NCBI RefSeq assembly: GCF_000281975.1
Contig: NZ_AKKE01000037.1
Coordinates: 1-64,000 of the forward strand
From: Novosphingobium sp. AP12
GTDB taxonomy: Bacteria; Pseudomonadota; Alphaproteobacteria; Sphingomonadales; Sphingomonadaceae
Length of the DNA: 64,000 nucleotides
Direction: 5' to 3'
Below are positions 37,553-46,414 of this stretch, one piece after another (the stretch's first letter is position 1; every line of letters begins with the position of its first letter). The notes under the pieces are model-generated. The model was not told the DNA's origin. It ran no database searches and saw only the letters and a list, made by a program, of their open reading frames with translations. The position numbers and the translations under genes were made by a program.

Positions 37553-38448
37553 CACTTCACCCAGTCCAGCCGAATTTCCTCATAGATGTCGCGGGCGCTG
37601 TCGGCCCAGTCTTCCTCGACCTTGACGTGGAGGAAGAGGTGGACCTTGTGGCCCAGCACTTCGGCGAGTTCGGTGCGCGCGGCCTCGCCGATGGCCTTGA
37701 TCTTGGCGCCGCGCTTGCCCAGCACGATGGCCTTCTGGCTTTCGCGCGCGACGACGATCTGCTGGCGGATCTCGACCGAGCCGTCCTTGTGCGGCGTGTA
37801 GCTCTCGGGACGCACGGCGGCGTCGTAGGGCAGTTCCTCGTGGAGCTGGCGGTACAGCTGTTCGCGCGTGATCTCGCAGGCGAGCAGGCGCTCGCTGGCG
37901 TCGGACACCTGGTCCTCGGGGTAGTGCCAGGGGCTTTCGGGCATGAGCCCCGCCAGGAATGTCTTGAGCTGGGGCACGCCGTCGCCAGTGAGGGCCGAGA
38001 TGAAGAACACCTCGTCGAAGGCGACCTCTCCGGTAAATTCCTGCGCGAGCTGTAGCAGCTTCTCCTTGGCGCTGGCGTCGACCTTGTTGAGCACCAGCAG
38101 TTTGCGCTCCAGGCGGTCCTTCAGGCTTTCGAGCAGCGGCGCGAGTTCGTGGCGGCGCAGCTTCACCGCATCGACCACGAGCAGGATCGCGTCGGCCTCC
38201 TGCGCACCTTCCCAGGCGGCGGCGACCATCGCGCGGTCGAGGCGGCGGCGCGGCTCGAAGATGCCGGGCGTGTCGGCCAGGATGATCTGGGTGTCACCCT
38301 CGAGCGCGATGCCGAGCAGGCGCGCGCGGGTGGTCTGCGCCTTGGCCGAGGTGATCGCCACCTTCTGGCCGACCAGGGCGTTGACCAGCGTCGACTTGCC
38401 CGCATTGGGCGCGCCGAGAACGGCGACGAGACCGCAAGACTGGGTCAT
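37552..38448 (-). CDS. era: GTPase Era
   Basis: Era is a GTPase needed for 30S ribosome assembly through 16S rRNA binding. The 298-residue protein has G1 GAPNAGKSTLV, G3 DTPGIFEP and G4 NKVDA, then a C-terminal KH domain with VLGKRGAKIKAIGEAAR. Its ATG overlaps the rnc stop as ATGA, in the common lepB-rnc-era order. Confidence 0.97.
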   Translation of the reverse strand: MTQSCGLVAVLGAPNAGKSTLVNALVGQKVAITSAKAQTTRARLLGIALEGDTQIILADTPGIFEPRRRLDRAMVAAAWEGAQEADAILLVVDAVKLRRHELAPLLESLKDRLERKLLVLNKVDASAKEKLLQLAQEFTGEVAFDEVFFISALTGDGVPQLKTFLAGLMPESPWHYPEDQVSDASERLLACEITREQLYRQLHEELPYDAAVRPESYTPHKDGSVEIRQQIVVARESQKAIVLGKRGAKIKAIGEAARTELAEVLGHKVHLFLHVKVEEDWADSARDIYEEIRLDWVK

Positions 38449-39113
38449 CCGAACTTCCTCATGAATTCTTCGGCCGCCTGTGTTTCGGCGTCCTGCTTGG
38501 AATGGGCGGTGGCCTGGGCCGTACCCACGTTATGTACCGAAACCTCGACCGTGAAGCGAGCGGCATGGTCGGGGCCGGAGCGGTCCACCAGCTTGTATTC
38601 GGGCATGCGGCGGCGGTTGCCGGCGGTCCATTCCTGGAGTGCCGACTTGGGATGCTTGCGCTTGCCGGTCTTGCCCTGGAGCGTGTCGCCCCAGAGGCCG
38701 AGCACCATGTCGCGCGCGGTTTCGAAGCCGCGTTCGGTGAAGCAGGCGCCGATCATCGCCTCCATCACGTCGCCCAGGATGTTTTCGGAATCCTCGCCGC
38801 CATCGTCGCGCGCCTGCTTGCCGAGGCGCATATGGGGGCCGAGGCCGATCTCGCGCGCGATCATCGCGCAGGTCGTGCGGCTGACGAGCGCGTTGAGGCG
38901 CTGCGAGAGGCGGCCTTCGGCCTCGTCGCTGCCGCGGAACAGCCATTCGGCGACCGACAGCCCGAGCACGCGGTCGCCAAGGAATTCCAGTCTTTCGTAA
39001 TTGCGCTTCTCGCCGGTGGAACCGTGGGTCAGGGCCGAGAGCCAGAGGGCTTCGTCGACCGGTTCGTAGCCGGCATGCAGGGTCAGGAAGGCGCGGGTCT
39101 GCGCGTCAAGCAC
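38445..39113 (-). CDS. rnc: Ribonuclease III
   Basis: RNase III cuts double-stranded RNA in rRNA and mRNA processing. The 222-residue protein shows the signature YERLEFLGDRVLGLSVAEW, the second acidic site ENILGDVMEAMIGACF and a C-terminal double-stranded RNA-binding domain from about residue 150. The start is a GTG at 39113 immediately after the lepB TGA; the frame has no better start. Confidence 0.96.
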   Translation of the reverse strand: MLDAQTRAFLTLHAGYEPVDEALWLSALTHGSTGEKRNYERLEFLGDRVLGLSVAEWLFRGSDEAEGRLSQRLNALVSRTTCAMIAREIGLGPHMRLGKQARDDGGEDSENILGDVMEAMIGACFTERGFETARDMVLGLWGDTLQGKTGKRKHPKSALQEWTAGNRRRMPEYKLVDRSGPDHAARFTVEVSVHNVGTAQATAHSKQDAETQAAEEFMRKFG

Positions 39114-39980
39114 TCAGATCACGCTCCCGATACGGGACCAGCGCGCGGCGGTGAACCACGTCCAGGGCTTGATCCATTCGGACGAGCCGTCGGTGGAGAA
39201 CATCATGATCGACGCCTTGCCGACCAGGTTTTCCTGCGGGACGATGCCGATGCCCGCACCCTCGATCGCCGGGAAGCGGCTGTCCATCGAGTTGTCGCGG
39301 TTGTCGCCCATGAGGAACATGTGGTCCTCCGGCACGATGAACACGCCGGTGTCGTCCTGCGGGGTCTGGCCCATGTCGAGCACGGTGTAGGTCTTGCCGC
39401 CCGGCAGCGTCTCGCGGAACTGGGGGTAGCGGCAGACGGGAACGCCGCCCGGCTTGCCGGTGTCGGTGCTGTCGAATCCGGGGCCGCAGTCGGTGTTGGG
39501 GCTGACGGGAACGAGGAAATCGGCGACCTTGACCTTGGGGATGGCCTTGCCGTTGAGCCAGACCTGGCCGCCGCGCATCTGGATCTCGTCGCCCGGCAGG
39601 CCGATGACGCGCTTGATGTAGTCGACGTCGTTGCCCGGGGGCGCCTTGAAGATCACCACGTCGCCGCGATCGGGCTGGCTGGCGAGGATGCGGCCCGGGA
39701 TCAGCGGCACGCTGAAGGGCAGCGAGTACTTCGAGAAGCCGTAGGACCACTTGGTGGCGAACAGATAGTCACCCGTCAGCAGCCTCGGCAGCATGGACTC
39801 GCTGGGGATGTTGAAGGGCGAAATGATGAAGCTGCGCAGGATCAGCACGCCCAGCACCAGCCACGCGAGGAAGGAAAAGAAGCTCTCGTCCTTCTGGGGC
39901 GGGGCGGCGGGCTTTGCGCCGGGGGCTGCGGAGGCCGTGTCTGCGGCCTCGTTCTTGGTGGCGCTGTGCGTGTCGCTCAT
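39114..39980 (-). CDS. lepB: Signal peptidase I
   Basis: LepB removes signal peptides from exported proteins at the inner membrane. The 288-residue protein has an N-terminal Ala-rich cytoplasmic part, one membrane segment (about residues 34-53), the catalytic Ser62 in PSESMLP and the catalytic Lys123 in DYIKRVIGLPGDE. The box LMGDNRDNSMDSRF follows. It is first in the lepB-rnc-era unit and divergent from pgi, with 150 bases between the starts. Confidence 0.97.
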   Translation of the reverse strand: MSDTHSATKNEAADTASAAPGAKPAAPPQKDESFFSFLAWLVLGVLILRSFIISPFNIPSESMLPRLLTGDYLFATKWSYGFSKYSLPFSVPLIPGRILASQPDRGDVVIFKAPPGNDVDYIKRVIGLPGDEIQMRGGQVWLNGKAIPKVKVADFLVPVSPNTDCGPGFDSTDTGKPGGVPVCRYPQFRETLPGGKTYTVLDMGQTPQDDTGVFIVPEDHMFLMGDNRDNSMDSRFPAIEGAGIGIVPQENLVGKASIMMFSTDGSSEWIKPWTWFTAARWSRIGSVI

Positions 39981-40130
39981 GGCTCAAACCCTTGCCCACG
40001 CGCGCCCGCTCCCGTCAAGTGCGATCCCCACGAAGGTGTGACACCGACCGATAATTGCACAAGTCGCGCTTGGATTTCGCAGTTGCGGAACGCATAAGGC
40101 GGCCGAAATGCTCAACAGGAGACGTACGGC

Positions 40131-41651
40131 ATGAGCGAAGCGGTCTGGAAAAAGCTGCAGGGGCTGGACAAGCCGACTCTCAAGGCGCTTTTCGGCGCCG
40201 ATCCCGATCGCCTCGACACTTTCGCCACCCGCATCGACATGGGCGACGAGGAAAGCTCGACCGGCATTCTGTTCGACTGGTCGAAGACCCACCTCGATGC
40301 CGCGCATGTCGCCGCGTTCGAGGAACTGGCCGAAGTGATGAACTTCGATGGCCGCCGCGCCGCGCTGTTCGACGGCGAGATCGTCAACACCACCGAGGGC
40401 CGCGCCGCCGAGCACACCGCCCAGCGCGGCGTCGGCAAGGAAGAGAGCGTCCAGCTCGCGGCTGAAAACCATCACCGCATGGCCGCCATCGTCGAGGCCA
40501 TCCACCGCGGCGCGATGGGCGAGGTCAAGCACCTGATCCACATCGGCATCGGCGGCTCGGCGCTCGGGCCCGCGCTGGCGATCGACGCGCTGGCCCGCGA
40601 AGGCGCGCTGGTGGACGTCCACGTCGTCTCCAACATCGACGGCTGCGCGCTGGAACAGGCGTTCGCGGGCTGCGACCCGGCGACGACGATGCTGGCGGTC
40701 GCCTCCAAGACCTTCACCACCATCGAGACCATGACCAACGCCGAAAGCGCGCTGATCTGGCTGCGCGAGAACGGCGTGGAGGACCCCTACGGCCGGGTCG
40801 TCGCGCTCACCGCTGCGCCCGAGAAGGCGATCGAGTGGGGCGTGGACGAAACCCGCATCCTGCCGTTTTCCGAGAGCGTCGGCGGGCGTTACTCGCTGTG
40901 GTCGTCGATCGGCTTCCCCGTCGCCATGGCGCTGGGCTGGCCCGATTTCGCCGAGTTCCTTGCCGGCGCCGCCGCGATGGACGAGCACTTCCGCGACACC
41001 GACGGCATGGCCAACCTGCCGCTGCGTGCCGCGTTCGGCGACCAGTATTACACGCGCCTGCGCGGCTGCCAGACGCGCGGCGTCTTCGCCTATGACGAGC
41101 GGCTGGCGCTGCTGCCGGACTATCTCCAGCAGCTCGAGATGGAATCGAACGGCAAAAGCGTGAAGGTCGACGGCTCGCCTGCAGACGGGCCGACCGCGCC
41201 GATCACCTGGGGCGGCGTGGGCACCGATGCGCAGCACGCGGTGTTCCAGCTGCTGCACCAGGGCACCAACCTCGTGCCGGTGGACTTCATCGCCTCGATC
41301 ATGCCCGGCCACGACCTCGCGTTCGAGCATCACCGCATCCTGCTGTCGAACTGCTTCGCGCAGGGCGCGGCGCTGATGGCCGGCAAGGCGAGCGAGGACC
41401 CCGCGCGCGCCTATCCGGGCGACCGTCCCTCGGCGACGATCCTGCTCGACGAAGTGACTCCGGCCACTTTCGGCGCGCTGGTGGCCTTCCACGAGCATCG
41501 CACCTTCGCCAATGCCGTGCTGATGGGCATCAACCCCTTCGACCAGTTCGGCGTGGAACTCGGCAAGGAAATCGCCAAGCAGATCGAGCAGGGCGGCACC
41601 AAGTTCGACCCCTCGACCGAAGCGCTGCTGGCGCTGGCAGGTATCAACTAG
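40131..41651 (+). CDS. pgi: Glucose-6-phosphate isomerase
   Basis: Pgi interconverts glucose-6-phosphate and fructose-6-phosphate. The 506-residue protein shows IGIGGSALGPALA, VASKTFTTIETM, the signature SVGGRYSLWSSIGFP and the C-terminal NPFDQFGVELGKEIAK. A GGAGA site lies ahead of the ATG. It is monocistronic by appearance, with a possible hairpin terminator at 41736. Confidence 0.97.
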   Translation: MSEAVWKKLQGLDKPTLKALFGADPDRLDTFATRIDMGDEESSTGILFDWSKTHLDAAHVAAFEELAEVMNFDGRRAALFDGEIVNTTEGRAAEHTAQRGVGKEESVQLAAENHHRMAAIVEAIHRGAMGEVKHLIHIGIGGSALGPALAIDALAREGALVDVHVVSNIDGCALEQAFAGCDPATTMLAVASKTFTTIETMTNAESALIWLRENGVEDPYGRVVALTAAPEKAIEWGVDETRILPFSESVGGRYSLWSSIGFPVAMALGWPDFAEFLAGAAAMDEHFRDTDGMANLPLRAAFGDQYYTRLRGCQTRGVFAYDERLALLPDYLQQLEMESNGKSVKVDGSPADGPTAPITWGGVGTDAQHAVFQLLHQGTNLVPVDFIASIMPGHDLAFEHHRILLSNCFAQGAALMAGKASEDPARAYPGDRPSATILLDEVTPATFGALVAFHEHRTFANAVLMGINPFDQFGVELGKEIAKQIEQGGTKFDPSTEALLALAGIN

Positions 41652-41735
41652 GAAAACTGTCCATTCCCTCACCAACTTTTCACCAAGCGACAAGCATTTG
41701 GGCTCTATGATAGAGACCTGGGCTTGATCGACCGG

Positions 41736-41759
41736 CCCGCCGCGGTGCGATGCGGCGGG
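41736..41759. terminator. G+C-rich hairpin between pgi and the subtilase gene
   Basis: CCCGCCGC at 41736-41743 pairs perfectly with GCGGCGGG at 41752-41759 around an 8-base loop. There is no T run on the plus strand, so it may be a Rho-dependent or weak terminator for pgi, or a leader structure of the next gene. Confidence 0.35.
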
Positions 41760-41791
41760 GGCGGTTCACGGGGAAGGGTAGACGGGGGGAA

Positions 41792-44080
41792 ATGGCAAAC
41801 GGGGTGGCGGGCCCGGCGGGCAGAGTGCGCGGTGCGATAGCGGTGAGCCTTCTGGCGCTCGCCGTGTCGGCCTGCGGAGGCGGCGGCGGCGGCGGCGTGG
41901 GATCGACTCCCACTCCCATCCCGGCCCCTACTCCGACACCCACGCCGGCTCCGACGCCGACCCCCACGCCGCCGCCGCCCGGCTACGTCATCACGCCGCG
42001 CGCGCAGCAGCCGACCCGCTCGTCGCAGGACGACACGGAGTTCCGGCGCAACTACACCGCCTTCGAATACGTCAACGCGCTATATGCCCTCGACAATGGT
42101 TGGACCGGGCAGGGCGTGAAGGTGGCCGTGATCGACGACGGCGTGAAGTCGGTCAGCGAGCTGAGCGGCAAGATTTCGTCCCTCAGCCGCGATTACGGCA
42201 CGCTCACCCAGGGCGGCGTCACCCGCGACCGTAACGTCATCGGCGACGACGAGGCCGACCACGGCACCGCGGTCGCGACCGTCATCGCGGGTCTCAACAA
42301 CGGCAGCGGGATCCAGGGCATCGCGCCGGGCGCGGAGATCGTGGCCCTGCGCATCAGCGAGATCAACCTCGACACGACCGTGGAGGACGACCGCGAGACG
42401 CTGGGCATAGGGCTGGAGGAGGCAGTGACCTACGCAGGCGCCCTGGGCATCAAGGTCATCAACGCCTCGTTCGCCAAAGTCGATGCCGAAGTTGCCGATG
42501 CGGCGTGGACACGCATGATTGCCGGGTACGCCGCCACCGGGGGGCTGTTCGTCAACTCGGCGGGCAACGAGACCGGGGCCAATGCCGACGGATATCTCGA
42601 CCTCGACGCGTCCAATCGCGACGGCTGGCTTTTCGTGGTCGCGCTCGACGACAACGAGACCAGCTACCAGCTGGCCAGCTACTCGAACCAGTGCGGGACG
42701 AGGGCGATGGACCGCTGCGTCGGGGCAATGGGCACCAATGCCGCGCAGGCGGTCGATGGATCGCTTGTGTTCTTCGGCGGCACCAGTTCGGCGGCGCCGC
42801 AGGTCAGCGGGCTGGCCGCGCTGATCCTGAGCAAGTGGCCGCAGCTTTCGGGCGTCCAGGCCGGGCAGGTCATCCTGAACACCGCGCGCGACATCGGCGC
42901 GGCGGGCGTGGACCCGGTGTTCGGCCACGGGCTCATCGACGTGAGGGCTGCCCTCTCGCCCGTCAATCCGACGCTGTCGAACGGCGCGGCGCAGACTTCG
43001 GTGGCGGGCACGGCGATGGTCCTGCCGGGCGCGGTCGGGGCCTCGGGCTTCGCCGCCAAGGCACTGGGTTCGGTCACCGTGCTCGACGCCTATGGCCGCG
43101 ACTTCAGCGGCGATCTGTCGGGCCTCGTCGTCAGGCCGGGCGCGGACAGCCGGTGGCTCGACCGGCGCGTGCAGGTGCAGGCCAACGCCGGCGCGGCATC
43201 GATCGCGACGCCGCAGCTGCGCGCGAGCGCCGGGTTCACGTCGCTGCGCTCGGGCTACCGTGACGCCGCGGGGGTGGAGCAGCTGCGCACCATGCTGACC
43301 AGCGGCGAAGTCGCGGTGCGCAGCGGCAAGGCCTGGCTCACCGCCTCGCTCAATTCCACCGACGCCGTGGCCGACGAGTTCCTGGGCCTCGCGCCCAGCG
43401 CGGACGCCGTCTTCGCCTATTCCCCGGTCGCCAACCTCGCCGTCGGGGCGCGCTATCCGCTGGCGGGCGGCGTGCTCGGGGTGGAGACGGTGGGCGGGCG
43501 GACCGACTACGGCTCGGCGCGCGGCGCGGTAGTGTCGTGGCGGACGAGCGGAACCACCTTCAAGACCGGCATGATCGACGAGCAGGGCGTCGTCTTCGGG
43601 ACGCCCACGGGATCGGGCGCACTGCGTTTCGGCGACGGCGCGCGCACGGTCTTCGCCGAAGCCTCGCAGGACCTCAGCCTCGGCCGCTGGCATTTGTCGG
43701 GCTACGCCAGCCTCGGCGCCACGCAGCTCGACATGGCCGGGGACATGCTGTTGACCCATGCCGGCACTATGGTGACCAATCGCTTCGGGCTCACCGCTGG
43801 CCGCGCGCTGGGCGGCGGACGCATGACGTTCGGCATCGCGCAGCCGCTGACGGTGATCTCGGGCGAGGGCACGTACACGGTGGGCTCGGGCTACGATCTC
43901 GCCAGCCGCTCGCTGCTGTTCACCAACCGCAGCGTGGACTTCGGCGGACGGATCGACCCGCTGGTGACCTTCGGATTCGAGCGCGGCGGCGAACACTCGC
44001 AGCTGCGCGTGGGGCTGGCCGCGAACGTAGGCGTATCGGACGTCCGCGCGCTCGGCACCTGGCGATTGACGCTGCCTTGA
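41792..44080 (+). CDS. S8 subtilisin-like serine protease with lipobox and autotransporter-like C-terminus
   Basis: The 762-residue protein begins with a signal peptide ending in the lipobox VSAC (Cys28), followed by a glycine run and a proline-threonine linker (about residues 39-66). The peptidase S8 domain carries Asp115 in AVIDDG, His157 in DHGTAVATVIAG, oxyanion Asn259 in NSAGNE and Ser332 in GTSSAAPQVSGLAAL. The C-terminal 330 residues are glycine-rich with alternating strands, ending in GTWRLTLP, like an autotransporter barrel. ATG 41792 follows GGGGGAA. It is likely a surface-exposed protease; self-translocation is inference. Confidence 0.87.
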   Translation: MANGVAGPAGRVRGAIAVSLLALAVSACGGGGGGGVGSTPTPIPAPTPTPTPAPTPTPTPPPPGYVITPRAQQPTRSSQDDTEFRRNYTAFEYVNALYALDNGWTGQGVKVAVIDDGVKSVSELSGKISSLSRDYGTLTQGGVTRDRNVIGDDEADHGTAVATVIAGLNNGSGIQGIAPGAEIVALRISEINLDTTVEDDRETLGIGLEEAVTYAGALGIKVINASFAKVDAEVADAAWTRMIAGYAATGGLFVNSAGNETGANADGYLDLDASNRDGWLFVVALDDNETSYQLASYSNQCGTRAMDRCVGAMGTNAAQAVDGSLVFFGGTSSAAPQVSGLAALILSKWPQLSGVQAGQVILNTARDIGAAGVDPVFGHGLIDVRAALSPVNPTLSNGAAQTSVAGTAMVLPGAVGASGFAAKALGSVTVLDAYGRDFSGDLSGLVVRPGADSRWLDRRVQVQANAGAASIATPQLRASAGFTSLRSGYRDAAGVEQLRTMLTSGEVAVRSGKAWLTASLNSTDAVADEFLGLAPSADAVFAYSPVANLAVGARYPLAGGVLGVETVGGRTDYGSARGAVVSWRTSGTTFKTGMIDEQGVVFGTPTGSGALRFGDGARTVFAEASQDLSLGRWHLSGYASLGATQLDMAGDMLLTHAGTMVTNRFGLTAGRALGGGRMTFGIAQPLTVISGEGTYTVGSGYDLASRSLLFTNRSVDFGGRIDPLVTFGFERGGEHSQLRVGLAANVGVSDVRALGTWRLTLP

Positions 44081-44144
44081 GGACTACGCCGGGACGGGCA
44101 TGAAACCCGCCCCGGCGCCCTGCAAGGGGCCCGTCATGCGCAGC

Positions 44145-44801
44145 TCAGGCGCGAAATTCGAGGCCCTCGGACCAGTCGGCATTGGTGGGGCGCAAGCCCT
44201 GGGGGGCCGCGCTGCGGTCACCAAGCCCGTCGAGCAGGCGGGCGAGAAGGCGTTTGCCGTCGTCCCAGCTGCCAAGACCCGAGTCGGCATTGATGTGCCC
44301 GGCCTCGCCCGCATCGACGAAATCGCTGCCCCACTGCTTCGCGAGCCGCCGGGCGGTCTCGAAGCCGATCCACGGATCGTTGCGGCTGCCTACGAGAATC
44401 GAGGGGAAGGGCAGCCCGTCCGCCGGGGTCGGCGCGAAGGGGGTGAGCCGGTCGTCGCGGGGGAAGAAATCGACCTCGGGCGGCGCGACCAGCAGCGCAC
44501 CCGCGACCGGGTTCGCCCAGCCGGGCTGCTCGAACTTGGACCACCACGCGGTGAGGATACACCCGAGGCTGTGCGCAACCAGCACGACGGGCCGGCCGGC
44601 ATTGTGGACGGCCAGGTTCAGGCGGTTGATCCAGGTATTGCGGTGCGGCGTGCTCCAGCTGCCGAGTTCCGCGATCTGGCAATTGTCCAGTTCCTCAGCC
44701 CAGCGGCGCTGCCAGTGGCCGGGGCCGCTGCCTTCCAGGCCGGGCACGAGTAGAACCAAGGGTTCCTGCTTGCTCACTGCGGCGGTGTTCGAACGTGCCA
44801 T
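44145..44801 (-). CDS. Alpha/beta hydrolase, RBBP9/YdeN family
   Basis: The 218-residue protein belongs to the RBBP9/YdeN serine hydrolases. It has LLVPGLEGSGPGHWQRRW at the N-terminus and the nucleophile Ser78 in VAHSLGC. The acid is probably the Asp in GSRNDPWIGF and the base the His in GEAGHINADSGLG. The substrate is unknown. The start is ATG 44801; the frame continues far upstream only as a shadow of gor. It is divergent from gor and shares an overlapping promoter region with it. Confidence 0.88.
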   Translation of the reverse strand: MARSNTAAVSKQEPLVLLVPGLEGSGPGHWQRRWAEELDNCQIAELGSWSTPHRNTWINRLNLAVHNAGRPVVLVAHSLGCILTAWWSKFEQPGWANPVAGALLVAPPEVDFFPRDDRLTPFAPTPADGLPFPSILVGSRNDPWIGFETARRLAKQWGSDFVDAGEAGHINADSGLGSWDDGKRLLARLLDGLGDRSAAPQGLRPTNADWSEGLEFRA

Positions 44802-44833
44802 CGGTGATCTCCCAGTCGTCTTGCGCTGTCCCG

Positions 44834-44882
44834 TTGAAGAACAACATGCGCTGCATATAAACTCAACCGATTTGATTGACAA
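44834..44882. promoter_or_regulatory. Overlapping divergent promoters of the hydrolase and gor genes
   Basis: On the minus strand, TTGTCA (44882-44877) and TATATG (44859-44854) are 17 bases apart and point at the hydrolase. On the plus strand, TTGAAG (44834-44839) and TATAAA (44856-44861) are 16 bases apart and point at gor. The two -10 boxes overlap, so the promoters should compete. The patch is markedly A+T-rich. Confidence 0.55.
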
Positions 44883-45041
44883 TATGTTCCCTCTCGATGC
44901 GCGACCAGCGGAGCATCGACCACGCCGGATCGAAACGACCTCGATCGCGCCTGAACGGAGCGCTCGTCGCTGGCAATCGCCCGGACCATGTCCCATATGC
45001 CGCCACCGAAAGAACATCTGCAGCACCCGGAGCATTCGCGC

Positions 45042-46388
45042 ATGGCCGACTACGACTACGACCTCTTCACCATCGGCGCCGGCTCGGGCGGCGTGCGCGC
45101 GAGTCGCGTGGCTGCGGCGTATGGCGCGAGGGTGGCGGTGGCCGAGGAGTTCCGCGTCGGCGGGACCTGCGTGATCCGCGGCTGCGTGCCGAAGAAGATG
45201 CTCGTCTACGGCGCCCACTTCGCCGAGGATCTCGAGGATGCGCGGCACTTCGGCTGGGAAGTGGGCGAGTGCAAGTTCGACTGGATCAAGCTGCGCGACA
45301 ACGTGCTGGGCGACGTCGACCGCATCAACGGCCTCTACACACAGACGCTCGAGAACAACAACGTCGAGATATTCCACGAGCGCGCGACGATCACCGGCCC
45401 GCACGAGGTCACGCTGGCCAGCGGCGAGAAGAAGACCGCCAGGCACATCCTCATCTGCACCGGCGCCCGTCCGCACGTCCCCTCGTGCCCCGGCCACGAA
45501 CACGGCATCACTTCGAACGAGGCGTTCCACCTCAATGCGATCCCGAAGCGCGTGCTGATCGCGGGCGCGGGCTACATCGCCAACGAGTTCGCGGGCATCT
45601 TCCACCAGTTCGGCGCCAAGGTCACGCTGATGAACCGCTCCGACCAGCTGCTGCGCGGCTACGACGAGACCGTGCGCGACCGCCTGCTCCAGATCTCGAT
45701 GATCAAGGGCATCGACTTCCGCTTCAACGCCAATTTCGAGAAGATCGAGAAGAACGCCGACGGCACGCTGCTCGTCTTCATGAGCAACCACGAGCCGATC
45801 GAGGTCGACTGCGTGCTCTTCGCCACGGGCCGCGTCCCCAACATCGAGGGCCTGGGCCTCGAGGACGTTGGCATCGAGCTCAACGAGCGCGGCGCTATCG
45901 CGGTCGACGAGAACTCGCGCACCAACATCGAGAGCGTCTACGCCGTGGGCGACGTCACCGACCGCATCCAGCTGACCCCCGTCGCCATCCGCGAAGGACA
46001 GGCCTTCGCCGACACCGTGTTCGGCGGCAAGCCGACGACGGTGGACTATTCGTGCGTGCCCTCGGCCGTGTTCAGCCATCCGCCGATCGCCGCCGTCGGC
46101 CTGACCGAAGCCGAGGCTACGGCGAAGTATGGCTCGGTGAAGGTCTACATGAGCGACTTCCGGGCGATGAAGAACGTCGTCGCCCACCGCAACGAACGCT
46201 CGCTGTACAAGATGGTGTGCGAAGCCTCGACCGAGCGGGTGTTGGGCATCCATATGATCGGCACCGACGCACCCGAGATCATGCAGGCCGCCGCCGTGGC
46301 GGTGAAGGCGGGCCTCACCAAGGCCGACTTCGACGCCACCGTCGCCATCCACCCGACGATGGCCGAGGAACTCGTGCTGATGAAGTGA
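45042..46388 (+). CDS. gor: Glutathione-disulfide reductase
   Basis: Gor reduces oxidised glutathione with NADPH and FAD in the cytoplasm. From ATG 45042 the 448-residue protein has the FAD motif IGAGSGGVRASRVAA, the redox pair Cys43 and Cys48 in GGTCVIRGCVPKK, the NADPH-binding IAGAGYIANEFAG and the catalytic His in AIHPTMAEE. The frame is open to ATG 44988, but that extension is not homologous. The CVIRGC form, instead of CVNVGC, is typical of the alphaproteobacterial enzymes. Confidence 0.94.
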   Translation: MADYDYDLFTIGAGSGGVRASRVAAAYGARVAVAEEFRVGGTCVIRGCVPKKMLVYGAHFAEDLEDARHFGWEVGECKFDWIKLRDNVLGDVDRINGLYTQTLENNNVEIFHERATITGPHEVTLASGEKKTARHILICTGARPHVPSCPGHEHGITSNEAFHLNAIPKRVLIAGAGYIANEFAGIFHQFGAKVTLMNRSDQLLRGYDETVRDRLLQISMIKGIDFRFNANFEKIEKNADGTLLVFMSNHEPIEVDCVLFATGRVPNIEGLGLEDVGIELNERGAIAVDENSRTNIESVYAVGDVTDRIQLTPVAIREGQAFADTVFGGKPTTVDYSCVPSAVFSHPPIAAVGLTEAEATAKYGSVKVYMSDFRAMKNVVAHRNERSLYKMVCEASTERVLGIHMIGTDAPEIMQAAAVAVKAGLTKADFDATVAIHPTMAEELVLMK

Positions 46389-46414
46389 CGCCGGGCAGCG
46401 CCCCGGACATAGGT

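Noticed and set aside
41906..41985. Pro-Thr codon repeat that looks like a tandem DNA repeat
   Set aside because: It encodes the low-complexity linker of the subtilase; the codons vary, so it is not a mobile or CRISPR-like repeat.
44145..46352. 735-codon minus-strand frame including the RBBP9-type hydrolase
   Set aside because: Only the part from 44801 is homologous; the upstream part is antisense to gor.
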